A stretch of DNA of 16,978 nt from JABWBJ01 sp036507855 (GCA_036507855.1 DATCIJ010000145.1:1-16978); one strand, 5' to 3'. Positions 1 through 8,518 are shown, numbered from the stretch's first letter. Made by a program: numbers and translations. The notes: generated by a model from the sequence alone, not told the origin.

Positions 1-861
1 CTGATGCAGTACATCCGCCAGCTCGACGTCCGCACGACCCAGGTGGCCCTCAAGGCCAAGATCATCTCGGTCAGCCGCACCTCGATCGAGCAGCTCGGGC
101 TCAGCTACGACCTGGGCAGCTCGGCCGCCTACTTCAACGCCCTGCTTCCGCGCAACCGTCCCGGCAGCGACGCCCAAGCCGACGACCGCGAAGGTCGCGT
201 CACCCTTGGCGGCGAAGTGCTCGCCGGCATGGGCAACGCGTCGCGCAAATACAGGAATGGTTCCGCCCTCAACCTCCTGTTCTCGACGGCGCTGGGCAGG
301 TACAGCCTGACCGCGTTCCTCGACGCGCTCCGCGAACAGCAACTGTCGGACATCCAGGCCGAGCCGAGCATCGTCACGCTCGACAATCGCGAGGCCAAGA
401 TCCTCGTCGGCGAAGAGACGCCGGTGCGCGTCATCGACGCCGGCGCCGCCGGGCAGGCCGGAGTGCCCGCCCGTGCCAACGTGACGTTCAAGGAAACGGG
501 CATCATCCTCACCGTGACGCCGCACATCACGAGCAATCGCCAGATCCGCATGTCGATCGCGGCCGAGCAGTCCGAACTCCGCATCATCGGCGGCGACCTT
601 GGCTTCACGATTCCGAAGCGCAACGCCACGACCCAGCTCCTGGTCAACGACGGGGAAACCGCGGTCATCGGCGGCCTGACGCAGACCCAGGTGGTCAAGA
701 ACAAGTCGGGCATCCCGCTGTTGTCGGACCTGCCGTTGCTGGGCCGTCTGTTCTCGCAGACAGACACGCGTGAGGAGAAGCGCGACCTGCTGATTCTCAT
801 CACGCCGCACATCATCGACGAAGGCGAGGCGGTCCGCCCGCCCGGCAGCAACCAGAACTAA
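1..861 (+). CDS. pilQ: Type IV pilus secretin PilQ-like protein, C-terminal part (5' end outside window)
   Basis: Secretins form the outer-membrane channel through which type IV pili (or type II/III secretion substrates) pass. Frame 1 is open from the first base, so the gene starts upstream; only the last 286 residues are visible. The visible part begins near LDVRTTQVALKAKI, which matches the start of the secretin core (family pattern VRTPQVLIEARI). It continues through a QAEPSIVTLDNREAKI segment and ends in the signature VNDGETAVIGGL, then GIPLLSDLPLLGRLF and a DLLILITPHII strand before a short hydrophilic tail. These are diagnostic of the secretin C-terminal barrel. The aroC/aroK genes downstream fit the pilMNOPQ-aro neighbourhood, which favours PilQ over GspD. 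The missing N-terminal AMIN/N0 domains would settle this. Family call is secure; PilQ identity is probable. Confidence 0.85.
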   Translation: MMQYIRQLDVRTTQVALKAKIISVSRTSIEQLGLSYDLGSSAAYFNALLPRNRPGSDAQADDREGRVTLGGEVLAGMGNASRKYRNGSALNLLFSTALGRYSLTAFLDALREQQLSDIQAEPSIVTLDNREAKILVGEETPVRVIDAGAAGQAGVPARANVTFKETGIILTVTPHITSNRQIRMSIAAEQSELRIIGGDLGFTIPKRNATTQLLVNDGETAVIGGLTQTQVVKNKSGIPLLSDLPLLGRLFSQTDTREEKRDLLILITPHIIDEGEAVRPPGSNQN

Positions 862-881
862 CCTCCACGGAGTCCCACACG

Positions 882-3338
882 ATGAGGCAATTCAAGCATC
901 GCGCGGCCTCTGTGGCCCTCGGCACGCTCGCCACCCTCGGGCTGGCAGCGTGCGGGGCGACCGAAGTCGCGTCATCCGGTGACGATCGCGTCATTCCCAC
1001 GGTCTCGATCAGCATCGAGAGTGCCTTCGGGCCGGCGGGATTCGACACGGTCTCGGTGCGCACGCCGCTTCAGGTGCGCATCCAGGCCAGCGACAACGCC
1101 GCGCTCTATTACGCCGTAACCCGCATCTTCGCCGACACGATGCTGATCAAGGTTGACAGCGTCGCCCTTGGCGGAAGTCGCGAGCTCGATAAGGTCATTG
1201 ATATCTCGCTGGCTGGTGTTCGCTCAGGACAACAGGTGGTCGTGCAGACGACGGTCTCCGACGGCGCCGGCAATGGCGCCGTCGCTCAGGCATTCGCCAC
1301 GGCGTTCGATCCGAACGTGCCCCGCGTGGTCTTCCTGAACCCGGGTTCGACCGTCTTCGCGGGTGGCACCTACTCGTTCAACCTCTCTGTCAGTGACAGC
1401 ATCGGCGTGGCCAAGGTCGGATTCCGTGCCACGGGCGCCGGTCTCAATCGCGCCGACAGCACCATCTTCGCCGAGCCGTTGCCGGCAGCAGACACGGTCA
1501 ACTACCTGATCGCGGTCGCCAGCAGCGCGACCATCGGCGCGACGTTCACCGTCACGCCGTTCGCCGAGAATCGCGAAGGACTGCGCGCCTCGGGCGAAAC
1601 GATCACCGTTCGCATCGTGGCGGCTGGCGTGGATGCGGCCCCGCCGCTCGTGTACCAGACCGTGCCGCCGCGTCTCGAAACGCCGGATTCCATCGACATT
1701 TTCGCGCGCGATACGGATGGTTTCGTTCACGTGATCGGTTTCGTGGCGAAGGACCAGGCAGGAGTGGTTCAGCATCGCAGAGCGGACACGCTTGCGGTAC
1801 CGATCCAGCAGGTGTCACGCCGGATGGCGTTCAATGCACCGACGTCCCTGCGCGGCCGTTCGCTGTTCATTACCGCGTATGCGATCGACGTCGCGGGCCA
1901 TTCCGGATACGCGGTGCCGACAGGCGCCAGCGTTCCAGTGAGTGCCGACACGCTGGGCAAGCGCGACGCCATCGTCTACGCGTACGGTCTCACCTACGCA
2001 TTGCCACCCAATAGTCTCGGCGCCGATATCGCGGTTGATAGTGTTCGCCGAACCGTCTTTGTCTCGAACATCAACAGGAACCAGCTGGAAGCCTGGACGT
2101 ATAGCACCACCCTGTCGCCGCTGCCGCCCGTTTCGGTGGGTGCGATGCCGTGGGGCATGACGATCGATAACTCAGGGTCGCTGCTCCTCGTGGCGAATTC
2201 GGGCGGTACGAATGTCTCGAAGGTCAATCTCCTTCAGCGGCGTGAGGATGGGCGAATCAAGACGGCGAACGAGTACGTATTCGACGTGACGTATTCCGTC
2301 GATCCGAGCTCGGGCGACTTCAAGTACAGCGTCTCTCCGCCGATTGACTACTCCGATCGCCCGCAATACATCGCTCAGTCGGCCAGCGGTGCGCTGTATT
2401 ACAGCACACGGCCAACGAATACGGCCACGCCGGGCACATTGCGCCGCATCGACAACTTCCTGGACGAACGGACCGAGCCGCGACAGATCTGGCAGTATGC
2501 GTCGTTCCAGGCGGGGAAGTTCGTCGTCATCAACTCCGACGCGGTCTCAGTGCTGAAGGGCGCCAATGGCGCGCCCGACATCATAACGATCTGCGATCAT
2601 ACCCCCGGCGACAATCCGTCGACGGCGACCTGCTTCAGCGGGAACAAGGTTCCCGACATCATCGCTCTGTTGCAGGCAGCGCCGATCAATGGAAACGTCG
2701 TTGCAGTCCGGGACATCAGCGTTGAATCGCTGGCACTGCCGGACACCAACTTCGTCGCCGCCGGCGGTGACCGTCGCCGTATCGCTTTCGGCGAGGCGCA
2801 CACCGGAGGTCGCGCCGGTCGTGTACTCGCCCTGTACGATCCGACGGGCACGCCGGCCGGGCAGGAGCAGTACTCCGCTCCGATCGAAGTCGCCGACCTG
2901 ACGAACAACGCGTCGGACCAGGTCTTCGGCCTCGCCATCAACGGCAACAGCACGAACATCGGCGTGCACGGCGTGGAGACCTTCTTCGCCGACTCGTCGC
3001 TGCGACTGCAGGGCAAGTTCGCGACCTTCAACACCGGCGCGGGCATCGCCTTCCATCCGCTGAACATCGAAGAACTCACCCCGGACTCCCTGGCGCGCGT
3101 CGTCTTCGTGGCCTCGGGTGACTTCTCGATCCAGATCGTCGACAGTTACTCATACCGGCTTCGCGGCCGGATCCCGCTGCGCACGAACCTCTATGGTCCG
3201 CTCCGCGCGGCGCTTCCCACGCCGGCGGAACTGGCCAGCGACGGAAGCCTGGTCGTCAAGCTCTTCGGCTTGACCCCGGAGGGAATCGTGGTCATAGATG
3301 TGCGCAGGGGAGATATCGACAACGCGCGAACGCCGTAG
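882..3338 (+). CDS. Large lipoprotein with Ig-like repeats and a probable beta-propeller domain
   Basis: Unrecognised 818-residue secreted lipoprotein. Residues 1-23 are a signal peptide (basic RQFKHR start, hydrophobic core) with lipobox L21-A-A-C24, so the mature protein should be lipid-anchored. About residues 38-355 look like three Ig-like beta-sandwich repeats: each alternates strands and has a turn such as SDGAGN, SDSIGV or ARDTDG followed by strands on the pattern V.F.A. From about residue 378 the repeat ADIAVDSVRRTVFVSN and then MTIDNSGSLLLVANSGG is typical of YVTN/NHL-type propeller blades, and further blade-like strands run to the C terminus. The start is set by GGAG at 869-872, 9 nt before ATG. 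The gene lies 20 bp after the secretin, so it may be co-transcribed with it. The function is unknown; a cell-surface binding or adhesion role is only inference. Confidence 0.75.
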   Translation: MRQFKHRAASVALGTLATLGLAACGATEVASSGDDRVIPTVSISIESAFGPAGFDTVSVRTPLQVRIQASDNAALYYAVTRIFADTMLIKVDSVALGGSRELDKVIDISLAGVRSGQQVVVQTTVSDGAGNGAVAQAFATAFDPNVPRVVFLNPGSTVFAGGTYSFNLSVSDSIGVAKVGFRATGAGLNRADSTIFAEPLPAADTVNYLIAVASSATIGATFTVTPFAENREGLRASGETITVRIVAAGVDAAPPLVYQTVPPRLETPDSIDIFARDTDGFVHVIGFVAKDQAGVVQHRRADTLAVPIQQVSRRMAFNAPTSLRGRSLFITAYAIDVAGHSGYAVPTGASVPVSADTLGKRDAIVYAYGLTYALPPNSLGADIAVDSVRRTVFVSNINRNQLEAWTYSTTLSPLPPVSVGAMPWGMTIDNSGSLLLVANSGGTNVSKVNLLQRREDGRIKTANEYVFDVTYSVDPSSGDFKYSVSPPIDYSDRPQYIAQSASGALYYSTRPTNTATPGTLRRIDNFLDERTEPRQIWQYASFQAGKFVVINSDAVSVLKGANGAPDIITICDHTPGDNPSTATCFSGNKVPDIIALLQAAPINGNVVAVRDISVESLALPDTNFVAAGGDRRRIAFGEAHTGGRAGRVLALYDPTGTPAGQEQYSAPIEVADLTNNASDQVFGLAINGNSTNIGVHGVETFFADSSLRLQGKFATFNTGAGIAFHPLNIEELTPDSLARVVFVASGDFSIQIVDSYSYRLRGRIPLRTNLYGPLRAALPTPAELASDGSLVVKLFGLTPEGIVVIDVRRGDIDNARTP

Positions 3339-3341
3339 GGG

Positions 3342-3367
3342 GGCCAAGGCCCGTAGGCCAAGGCCCG
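3342..3367. repeat. Two tandem copies of a 14-bp unit (GGCCAAGGCCCGTA)
   Basis: GGCCAAGGCCCG occurs at 3342-3353 and again at 3356-3367, giving a 14-bp period (twice 7) just after the lipoprotein stop codon. The position and period are reminiscent of the 7-bp arrays in later gaps, but the unit is not a simple heptamer. Confidence 0.7.
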
Positions 3368-3394
3368 CAGCATCGCGCAGGCACGCACCAGTAC

Positions 3395-3425
3395 CGCGAG
3401 CCCGGCCTTCCTGGTCGGGCTCGCG
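3395..3425 (+). terminator. Strong GC hairpin upstream of aroC (terminator-like or leader structure)
   Basis: Arms 3395-3407 and 3413-3425 pair over 13 bp with one G-U pair around a TTCCT loop. The tail TCATTAT is only weakly T-rich, so intrinsic termination would be inefficient. The structure ends 8 nt before the aroC GGAGG at 3434-3438. It could end the lipoprotein transcript or modulate aroC translation. Confidence 0.5.
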
Positions 3426-3441
3426 TCATTATGGGAGGATG

Positions 3442-4632
3442 ATGCTCCGGTTTACCACCGCGGGTGAATCGCATGGACCTGGACTGGTCAGCGTGCTGGA
3501 AGGCATGGTCGCCGGACTGCCGCTGGTCGCGGAGGACGTGAACCGCGAGCTGGCCCGCCGCCAGCAAGGCTATGGCCGCGGACGTCGCATGCAGATCGAG
3601 CGCGACGAGATCGAGTTCGTCTCCGGCGTGCGCGCCGGCCAGACGATCGGATCGCCAATCGCGATGCTCATCAGGAATCGCGACTGGAAGAACTGGCAGG
3701 ACATCATGGACCCCGCGCCGCGCGAGGGTGACCCGGACCCGCGTCGCCGGGCCGTCACCCGCGTCCGGCCTGGGCACGCCGACCTGACCGGGCTCCTCAA
3801 GTACGATCGTGACGATGCGCGCGACGTGCTGGAACGCGCCTCGGCGCGCGAAACCACGGCGCGGGTTGCAGCGGCGGCAATATGCCGCCGCTTTCTCATG
3901 GACTTCGGCGTGCGCATCGGCAGCCACGTCGTGCACCTCGGCGGCATCGACGCGCGACGGCCGGATCCCATGCCTGACGACATCAATGCGGCGGCTGACG
4001 GTTCGCAGGTGCGCATGCTGGATGCCCAGGCCGAGGCGAGCGTCATCGCCCGCATCGATGAGGCAAAGGCCGCCGGCAACACGCTCGGCGGAATTTGCGA
4101 AGTCGTCGCCGACGGGCTTCCCGCCGGACTTGGCTCGCATGTCTCGTGGGACCGGAAGCTCGATGGGCGGTTGGGCGCCGCGCTCATGTCCATTCCGGCG
4201 GTGAAGGGCGTCGAGATCGGGCTGGGATTCGAGACGTCGCGCCGGCTGGGCTCCGAGGTGCACGATGAGATCGTCCCCGCGCCGGGGAATCCGCGAATGG
4301 GCAACGTGCGCCGGAAGACGAACCGGGCGGGGGGGACAGAGGGCGGGATGACCACCGGGGAACCGCTGGTGGTGCGGGTGGCCATGAAGCCCATCAGCAC
4401 GCTCATGCGCCCGTTAGGCACCGTCGATGTCGCCACCGGCGAGGAAGCCAGGGCGACGGCCGAACGCAGCGACGTCACGGCCGTCCCGGCCATGGGCGTG
4501 ATCGCCGAAGCGATGGTGGCGTTCGTGCTCGCGCAGGCGTGGCTCGAGAAATTCGGCGGGGACTCGCTCGACGAAACGCGGCGCAACGTCAACGGCTACC
4601 TGGCGCGCATCGACGAGCGCATCCACGGGTGA
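3442..4632 (+). CDS. aroC: Chorismate synthase
   Basis: Catalyses the last shikimate-pathway step, EPSP to chorismate, with reduced FMN in the cytoplasm. The 396-residue product starts MLRFTTAGESHGPG, the family N terminus with conserved H11. RPGHADLTG (about 109-117, H112) and ERASARETTARVAAAAI (131-147) are the other signature blocks, and the C terminus has AVPAMGVIAEAMVAFVLA. Length is normal. GGAGG at 3434-3438 sits close to two adjacent ATGs, 3439 and 3442; 3442 is chosen because it leaves a 3-nt spacer and the standard MLRF start, and 3439 would add one Met. An open frame extends upstream to 3298 but has no family similarity. The stop overlaps the aroK start. Confidence 0.95.
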   Translation: MLRFTTAGESHGPGLVSVLEGMVAGLPLVAEDVNRELARRQQGYGRGRRMQIERDEIEFVSGVRAGQTIGSPIAMLIRNRDWKNWQDIMDPAPREGDPDPRRRAVTRVRPGHADLTGLLKYDRDDARDVLERASARETTARVAAAAICRRFLMDFGVRIGSHVVHLGGIDARRPDPMPDDINAAADGSQVRMLDAQAEASVIARIDEAKAAGNTLGGICEVVADGLPAGLGSHVSWDRKLDGRLGAALMSIPAVKGVEIGLGFETSRRLGSEVHDEIVPAPGNPRMGNVRRKTNRAGGTEGGMTTGEPLVVRVAMKPISTLMRPLGTVDVATGEEARATAERSDVTAVPAMGVIAEAMVAFVLAQAWLEKFGGDSLDETRRNVNGYLARIDERIHG

Positions 4633-5186
4633 CGGCCGGAAAGGCGCCGTTGGCGGGCGGGCCGCCGCATCTGGTGCTGGTAGGCCTGCCGGGTTCGGGG
4701 AAGAGCACGGTGGGTCCACTGCTCGCCGCGGCGCTGGGAGCATCGTTCCTCGACATCGATGAGGAGATCGAACGTCGCGAAGGGCTGACCGTCGATCAGA
4801 TCTTTGAGCAGCGAGGCGAAGACGAGTTTCGCGCCATGGAGCGGGCGGTCACGAAGGAGCTGGCGGCGAGACCCGGAATGGTGGTTTCCCCCGGTGGTGG
4901 CTGGATGGCTGATGAGAGCAATGTCCGGCTGCTCAGACCCCCCGCCCGGATCATCCACCTCGACGTCAGCGTATCAACCGCACTGTCCAGACTCGGTCCG
5001 GACATCTTTCGGCGGCCCCTGCTTGCCGGGCCGGCAGCCGAGAGCCGATTGGCGGCTCTCGCGGCTGCCAGAATGCCACTCTATAGTAGGGCCGACGCGG
5101 TCATAAATTCAGAAAGCCTTACGCCACAACAAGTTGTAAGTTTTGGCCTCCGGCTTGCTTCTGCGTGGGGCTGGCCGATAGGTTAG
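4629..5186 (+). CDS. aroK: Shikimate kinase
   Basis: Phosphorylates shikimate at the 3-OH using ATP, two steps before AroC in the pathway. The 185-residue product has Walker A GLPGSGKST (19-27), the shikimate-binding DID (42-44), EFR (R68), the SPGGG loop (87-91) and a lid segment with FRRPLLAG (127-134). The start chosen is GTG 4629, which overlaps the aroC stop as GTGA. This gives a normal N terminus and suggests translational coupling. In-frame codons upstream run back into aroC and show no similarity to kinases. GTG 4674 is an alternative just before the Walker A strand but would shorten the protein unusually. The C-terminal tail after about residue 163 is less conserved. Confidence 0.92.
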   Translation: MTAGKAPLAGGPPHLVLVGLPGSGKSTVGPLLAAALGASFLDIDEEIERREGLTVDQIFEQRGEDEFRAMERAVTKELAARPGMVVSPGGGWMADESNVRLLRPPARIIHLDVSVSTALSRLGPDIFRRPLLAGPAAESRLAALAAARMPLYSRADAVINSESLTPQQVVSFGLRLASAWGWPIG

Positions 5187-5370
5187 CCCCTCCACCCAGC
5201 CTCGGGCCGTTTCCGGGCCGCCCCAAAGCCTCACGGAACCCCCGGAAGTTGTTGCCGACCAGCGGGTTGGGGTGTCGTCGAAATGCTGGCGGCTGCGTTC
5301 TCAGGATTGCGCCGTTCCGGGGAAGGAGCCGCAGCTTTGCGAACGTTGAGCCGCTCAAGGGGAATGACGG

Positions 5371-5607
5371 ATGACGTTTCGCGTGATGGGCCCGCACGAG
5401 TGGGGGCGTTTCGCTCCGGAAGCGTGGGGTCATCTGCTTCGGTTGTCAGATACTGGGGCCTTGAACGGCCCTGAACTCGAACAAGTGATCGAGCGGGCGC
5501 TGGCGCACTTCGACGGGCGCATCGCTCTCGAGGACCTGCGTTCACTGATCGACGGGTCGGGCTTCGACGAATCGGGATCGGGGCTGGACCAGGTGAATGT
5601 GCACTGA
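5371..5607 (+). CDS. Short Smg/DUF494-like protein
   Basis: A 78-residue product. Residues about 12-57 (FAPEAWGHLLRL, TGALNGPELEQVIERAL, IALEDLRSLI) match the pattern of the C-terminal half of Smg/DUF494 proteins (EA.GFLL.L...GVLD...RE.VIDR...L....V.LEDL). Full Smg proteins are about 150-180 residues, so this one lacks the N-terminal half. An in-frame TGA at 5365-5367 directly before the ATG excludes an N-terminal extension in this frame. AAGGGGAA at 5357-5364 is a suitable ribosome site. The location just before topA agrees with smg-topA neighbourhoods in other bacteria. Smg function is poorly known. It may be a genuine minimal form or a truncated gene. Confidence 0.6.
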   Translation: MTFRVMGPHEWGRFAPEAWGHLLRLSDTGALNGPELEQVIERALAHFDGRIALEDLRSLIDGSGFDESGSGLDQVNVH

Positions 5608-5611
5608 AGGC

Positions 5612-5642
5612 GAGGCTCGAGGCTCGAGGGTCGAGGCTCGAG
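5612..5642. repeat. Heptamer array, four units of GAGGCTC
   Basis: Units at 5612, 5619, 5626 (GAGGGTC, one mismatch) and 5633, followed by GAG. It fills most of the smg-like/topA gap and ends 19 nt before the topA start codon. See the finding on heptamer spacers. Confidence 0.85.
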
Positions 5643-5660
5643 ATATCAAAAGAGAGAGAA

Positions 5661-8207
5661 ATGGCTGCGAAGAAGAAGACCACAGATGATGCGACCAAGC
5701 CGACTGTCCGGCGTATTGCCGGCCGGGGAGCTTCCGCGCGCGCGTCGTCTGTTGCGAAGAAGAAGAAAGCTTCGGCGGCGGCTTCGCGCGCGAAATCGGC
5801 GACGAAGTCGGCCTCGCGGCGTTCGAAAGTGTCGGAGGAATTGGTCGAGACCAACGGCTCCGGTGGCGGCGGGACGCTGGTGATCGTGGAGTCGCCGCAC
5901 AAGGCGAAGACCATCGGCAAGTACCTGGGCCGCGGGTATCGCGTGAAGGCGACCGTCGGTCACGTGCGGGACCTGCCCGAGAAGAAGCTGGGCATCGATG
6001 TCGAGAAGGGCTTCGCGCCCGAATACGTCACGATTGCCGGCAAGGAAAAGACGCTCGCCGAGATCAAGGAAGCGGCGCATAACGCCGACGCCATCTACAT
6101 CGCGACCGACCCTGATCGCGAAGGCGAGGCGATCGGCTGGCACGTCGCGGAGCAGATCAAACGGAAGTCGGGTCCTCGCGTCAGACGCGTCCTGTTCCAT
6201 GAGATCACGAAGGAAGCGGTGCGCGCCGCCATGGAGCACCCGCGTGACATAGACTCGCGCCTCGTCGACGCGCAGCAGGCGCGGCGTGTGCTCGATCGTC
6301 TGGTGGGCTACAAGGCGAGTCCGATCCTCTGGAAGACGGTCAAGAAGGGGCTGTCGGCCGGTCGCGTTCAGACCGTTGCGCTGCGCATGCTGGTAGAGCG
6401 CGAGCGCGAGATCCGCGCGTTCAAGCCGCAGGAGTACTGGACCATCGCCGCCGCCATGGAGAAGGGCGGCCAGCGCTTCACCGCGCGACTTCACTCCGTG
6501 GACGACAAGAAGATCGAGATCCACGACCAGGCGCAGGCGCAGGCGATCGTCTCCGACGTCGAGCGCCTGGCGCGGGCGACCGCGCGTGCTGCCGGGATTC
6601 GCGCCCCGTTCGCGTTCCCGCTCACCGAGGTCAAGCGGCGCGAGCGCCGCAAGAATCCCGCAGCCCCGTTCACGACCAGCACGCTGCAGCAGGAAGCGGC
6701 CAAGAAACTCGGCTTCGGGTCCAAGCGCACCATGCGCGTCGCGCAATCGCTGTACGAGGGCGCGGATCTCGGGAGCGAAGGCGCAGCGGGGCTCATCACC
6801 TACATGCGTACGGACAGCACGCGTGTGGCGGAGAGTGCCGCGTTGGCGGCGCGTGATGTCGTCAAGCGCGACTACGGTGACGAGTACCTCGCGTCGGGGC
6901 CGCAGCTGTACGGCGGCGCCAAGCAGTCGGCGAATACGCAGGACGCTCATGAAGCCATTCGCCCGACTGATCCATCGCGGAAGCCTGACGACGTCAAGCG
7001 CTTCCTCAAGGACGAGCACTTCAAGCTCTACCAGCTCATCTGGCAGCGCTTCATGGCGTCGCAGATGGCACCCGCGGTCTTTGACACCACGACGCTCGAC
7101 TTCATGCTCGGCGGCAACGAGAATGGCGAGACGTCCATTCATCGCTATCTGTTCCGCGCCACGGGAAGCATCGTGAAGTTCCCCGGCTTCCTTGCGCTCT
7201 ACCGCGAGTCGCGCGAGGAGGGTGAAGGGAAGGCGCTCGAGGACGAACAGGCGCTACCGGTTGCGGAGAAGGGCGAGAAGGTGGCGATGAACGAGCTCAC
7301 GCCCACACAGCATTTCACTGAGCCGCCGCCCCGTTTCTCCGAGGCCAGCCTGGTGAAGGAACTGGAGAAGCTCGGCATCGGTCGTCCCTCTACCTACGCA
7401 CAGATCATTTCCACCTTGCAAGACAGGCACTACGTCAACCTCGAGCAGCGCCGCTTCTTCCCGACCGAGCTGGGGGAGAGCGTCGAGCGCGTCATGGTCA
7501 AGCAGTTCCCCGATGTGTTCAACGTCGGCTTCACCTCCGAGATGGAGGAGGAGCTCGATCGCGTCGAGGAAGGAAAGTTGGGCTGGCAGCGCGTCCTCAA
7601 GGACTTCTGGAAGCCATTCGAGTTGTCGTTGAACGACGTGCAGGTGGAATCGCTGATTGCCGAGGCGCACGATCTGTCGGCGCTCGCCACGCAACGTTGT
7701 CCCAACTGTGGCGGCAAGCTCGTTCCCAAGGGCGGTTTCTTCGGCCCGTTCGTCGCCTGCGAGAATCACCCGAAGGCGTGCAAGTACACGCGCCCCATCA
7801 AGGGTGAGCGCAAGCCGCCCGAGCTCACGGAACACAAGTGTCACGAATGCGGCGCACAGATGGTGGTCCGCCACGGACGCGCCGGCGACTTCCTCGGCTG
7901 TTCGCGGTTCCCGAAGTGTCGCGGTACGCGTTCGATGCCCACTGGAGTCATGTGCCCCAAGGACGGCGGCGAAATCGCACAGCGTCGGTCCAAAAAGCGC
8001 GGCAAAGCGTTTTACGGCTGCTCGAATTACCCGAACTGCGACTTCGTCTGCTGGGACAAGCCTGTGGCGGAGATCTGTCCCGAATGCGGATACCTCGGCG
8101 CCGAGATGAAGCGGAACAAGACGCGGGGTGAGTATCGTCGTTGCCTCAAGTGTGCCAACGAGTGGGATGTCGCGGCGCCGGCCGAGGCGGAAGCGCTCGC
8201 GGGCTAG
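5661..8207 (+). CDS. topA: DNA topoisomerase I (type IA)
   Basis: Relaxes negatively supercoiled DNA by cutting one strand through a 5'-phosphotyrosine. The 848 residues comprise a Lys/Ala/Ser/Arg-rich extension (1-70); a Toprim domain starting TLVIVESP (E77) with DPDREGE (150-156); the core with catalytic Y381 in LITYMRTDS; the KLGIGRPSTYA block (570-580); and C-terminal zinc-ribbon repeats. The ribbons have cysteines at 680/683/700/707, 727/730/747/753 and 806/809/828/831. A degenerate one has C765 but Asp in place of the second Cys, with C787 and C793. The basic N-terminal tail is not part of the usual enzyme and may add DNA binding. ATG 5661 is preceded only by a weak AGAGAGAG purine tract. 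A terminator follows at 8250-8283. Confidence 0.97.
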   Translation: MAAKKKTTDDATKPTVRRIAGRGASARASSVAKKKKASAAASRAKSATKSASRRSKVSEELVETNGSGGGGTLVIVESPHKAKTIGKYLGRGYRVKATVGHVRDLPEKKLGIDVEKGFAPEYVTIAGKEKTLAEIKEAAHNADAIYIATDPDREGEAIGWHVAEQIKRKSGPRVRRVLFHEITKEAVRAAMEHPRDIDSRLVDAQQARRVLDRLVGYKASPILWKTVKKGLSAGRVQTVALRMLVEREREIRAFKPQEYWTIAAAMEKGGQRFTARLHSVDDKKIEIHDQAQAQAIVSDVERLARATARAAGIRAPFAFPLTEVKRRERRKNPAAPFTTSTLQQEAAKKLGFGSKRTMRVAQSLYEGADLGSEGAAGLITYMRTDSTRVAESAALAARDVVKRDYGDEYLASGPQLYGGAKQSANTQDAHEAIRPTDPSRKPDDVKRFLKDEHFKLYQLIWQRFMASQMAPAVFDTTTLDFMLGGNENGETSIHRYLFRATGSIVKFPGFLALYRESREEGEGKALEDEQALPVAEKGEKVAMNELTPTQHFTEPPPRFSEASLVKELEKLGIGRPSTYAQIISTLQDRHYVNLEQRRFFPTELGESVERVMVKQFPDVFNVGFTSEMEEELDRVEEGKLGWQRVLKDFWKPFELSLNDVQVESLIAEAHDLSALATQRCPNCGGKLVPKGGFFGPFVACENHPKACKYTRPIKGERKPPELTEHKCHECGAQMVVRHGRAGDFLGCSRFPKCRGTRSMPTGVMCPKDGGEIAQRRSKKRGKAFYGCSNYPNCDFVCWDKPVAEICPECGYLGAEMKRNKTRGEYRRCLKCANEWDVAAPAEAEALAG

Positions 8208-8249
8208 CCTGACGATTTCGAGTCTGCAGCATCAGAATCGCCACGATCG

Positions 8250-8284
8250 AAAGGGCCCTTGGCTTCTCGCCGAGGGCCCTTTTG
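8250..8284 (+). terminator. Intrinsic terminator of topA
   Basis: Arms 8250-8263 and 8269-8282 pair over 14 bp (AAAGGGCCC core, one G-T) around loop TTCTC, followed by a short T run. It lies 43 nt after the topA stop and marks the end of the preceding transcription unit. Confidence 0.85.
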
Positions 8285-8324
8285 GCTGGGCACGACGCGT
8301 CATCCGTTCGTCGGAAAACAATTG

Positions 8325-8354
8325 AACCGCTGAGGTCGCAGAGTCACGCAGAGG
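8325..8354. repeat. Inverted copy of the CTCTGCG repeat (left edge of GxxExxY remnant unit)
   Basis: Reads AACCGCTGAGG, then CGCAGAG at 8338-8344, then CGCAGAG at 8348-8354. This is the reverse complement of the CTCTGCG...GGTTAAA motif at 8425-8466, so the two form a diverged inverted pair about 70 nt apart. Confidence 0.65.
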
Positions 8355-8424
8355 GTGCTGGTTCGCGCGCGCAGTGACCAGAGGCCCAATAGTGTGAGAC
8401 CCGAATCGACAATGGAATGAACAA

Positions 8425-8473
8425 TCTCTGCGAAACTCTGCGTACTCTGCGTACTCTGCGGTTAAAGTGTTTT
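8425..8473. repeat. CTCTGCG direct repeat, first set (four units)
   Basis: CTCTGCG begins at 8426, 8436, 8445 and 8454 (spacing 10, 9, 9), then GGTTAAAGTGTTTT. The whole motif recurs in the same orientation at 8824-8867, so it flanks the GxxExxY remnant as a direct repeat. Between 8208 and 8518 I see only the topA terminator and these repeats, and no gene. Confidence 0.8.
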
Positions 8474-8518
8474 ACGAATTGTTTGAAGCCACTTGAGAAC
8501 AGCGGGCTCAAGTTGACT

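Noticed and set aside
3570..4592. 340-codon open frame on the minus strand
   Set aside because: Antisense to aroC, Ser/Arg/Thr-rich shadow composition, no recognisable domain.
5167..5190. Hairpin GGGGCT/AGCCCC over the aroK stop as a terminator
   Set aside because: Only 6 bp with a 12-nt loop and no T run.
5646..7142. 498-codon open frame on the minus strand
   Set aside because: Lies entirely antisense to the Toprim and core of topA, has Arg/Leu-rich composition typical of a GC-rich shadow frame, and shows no motif.
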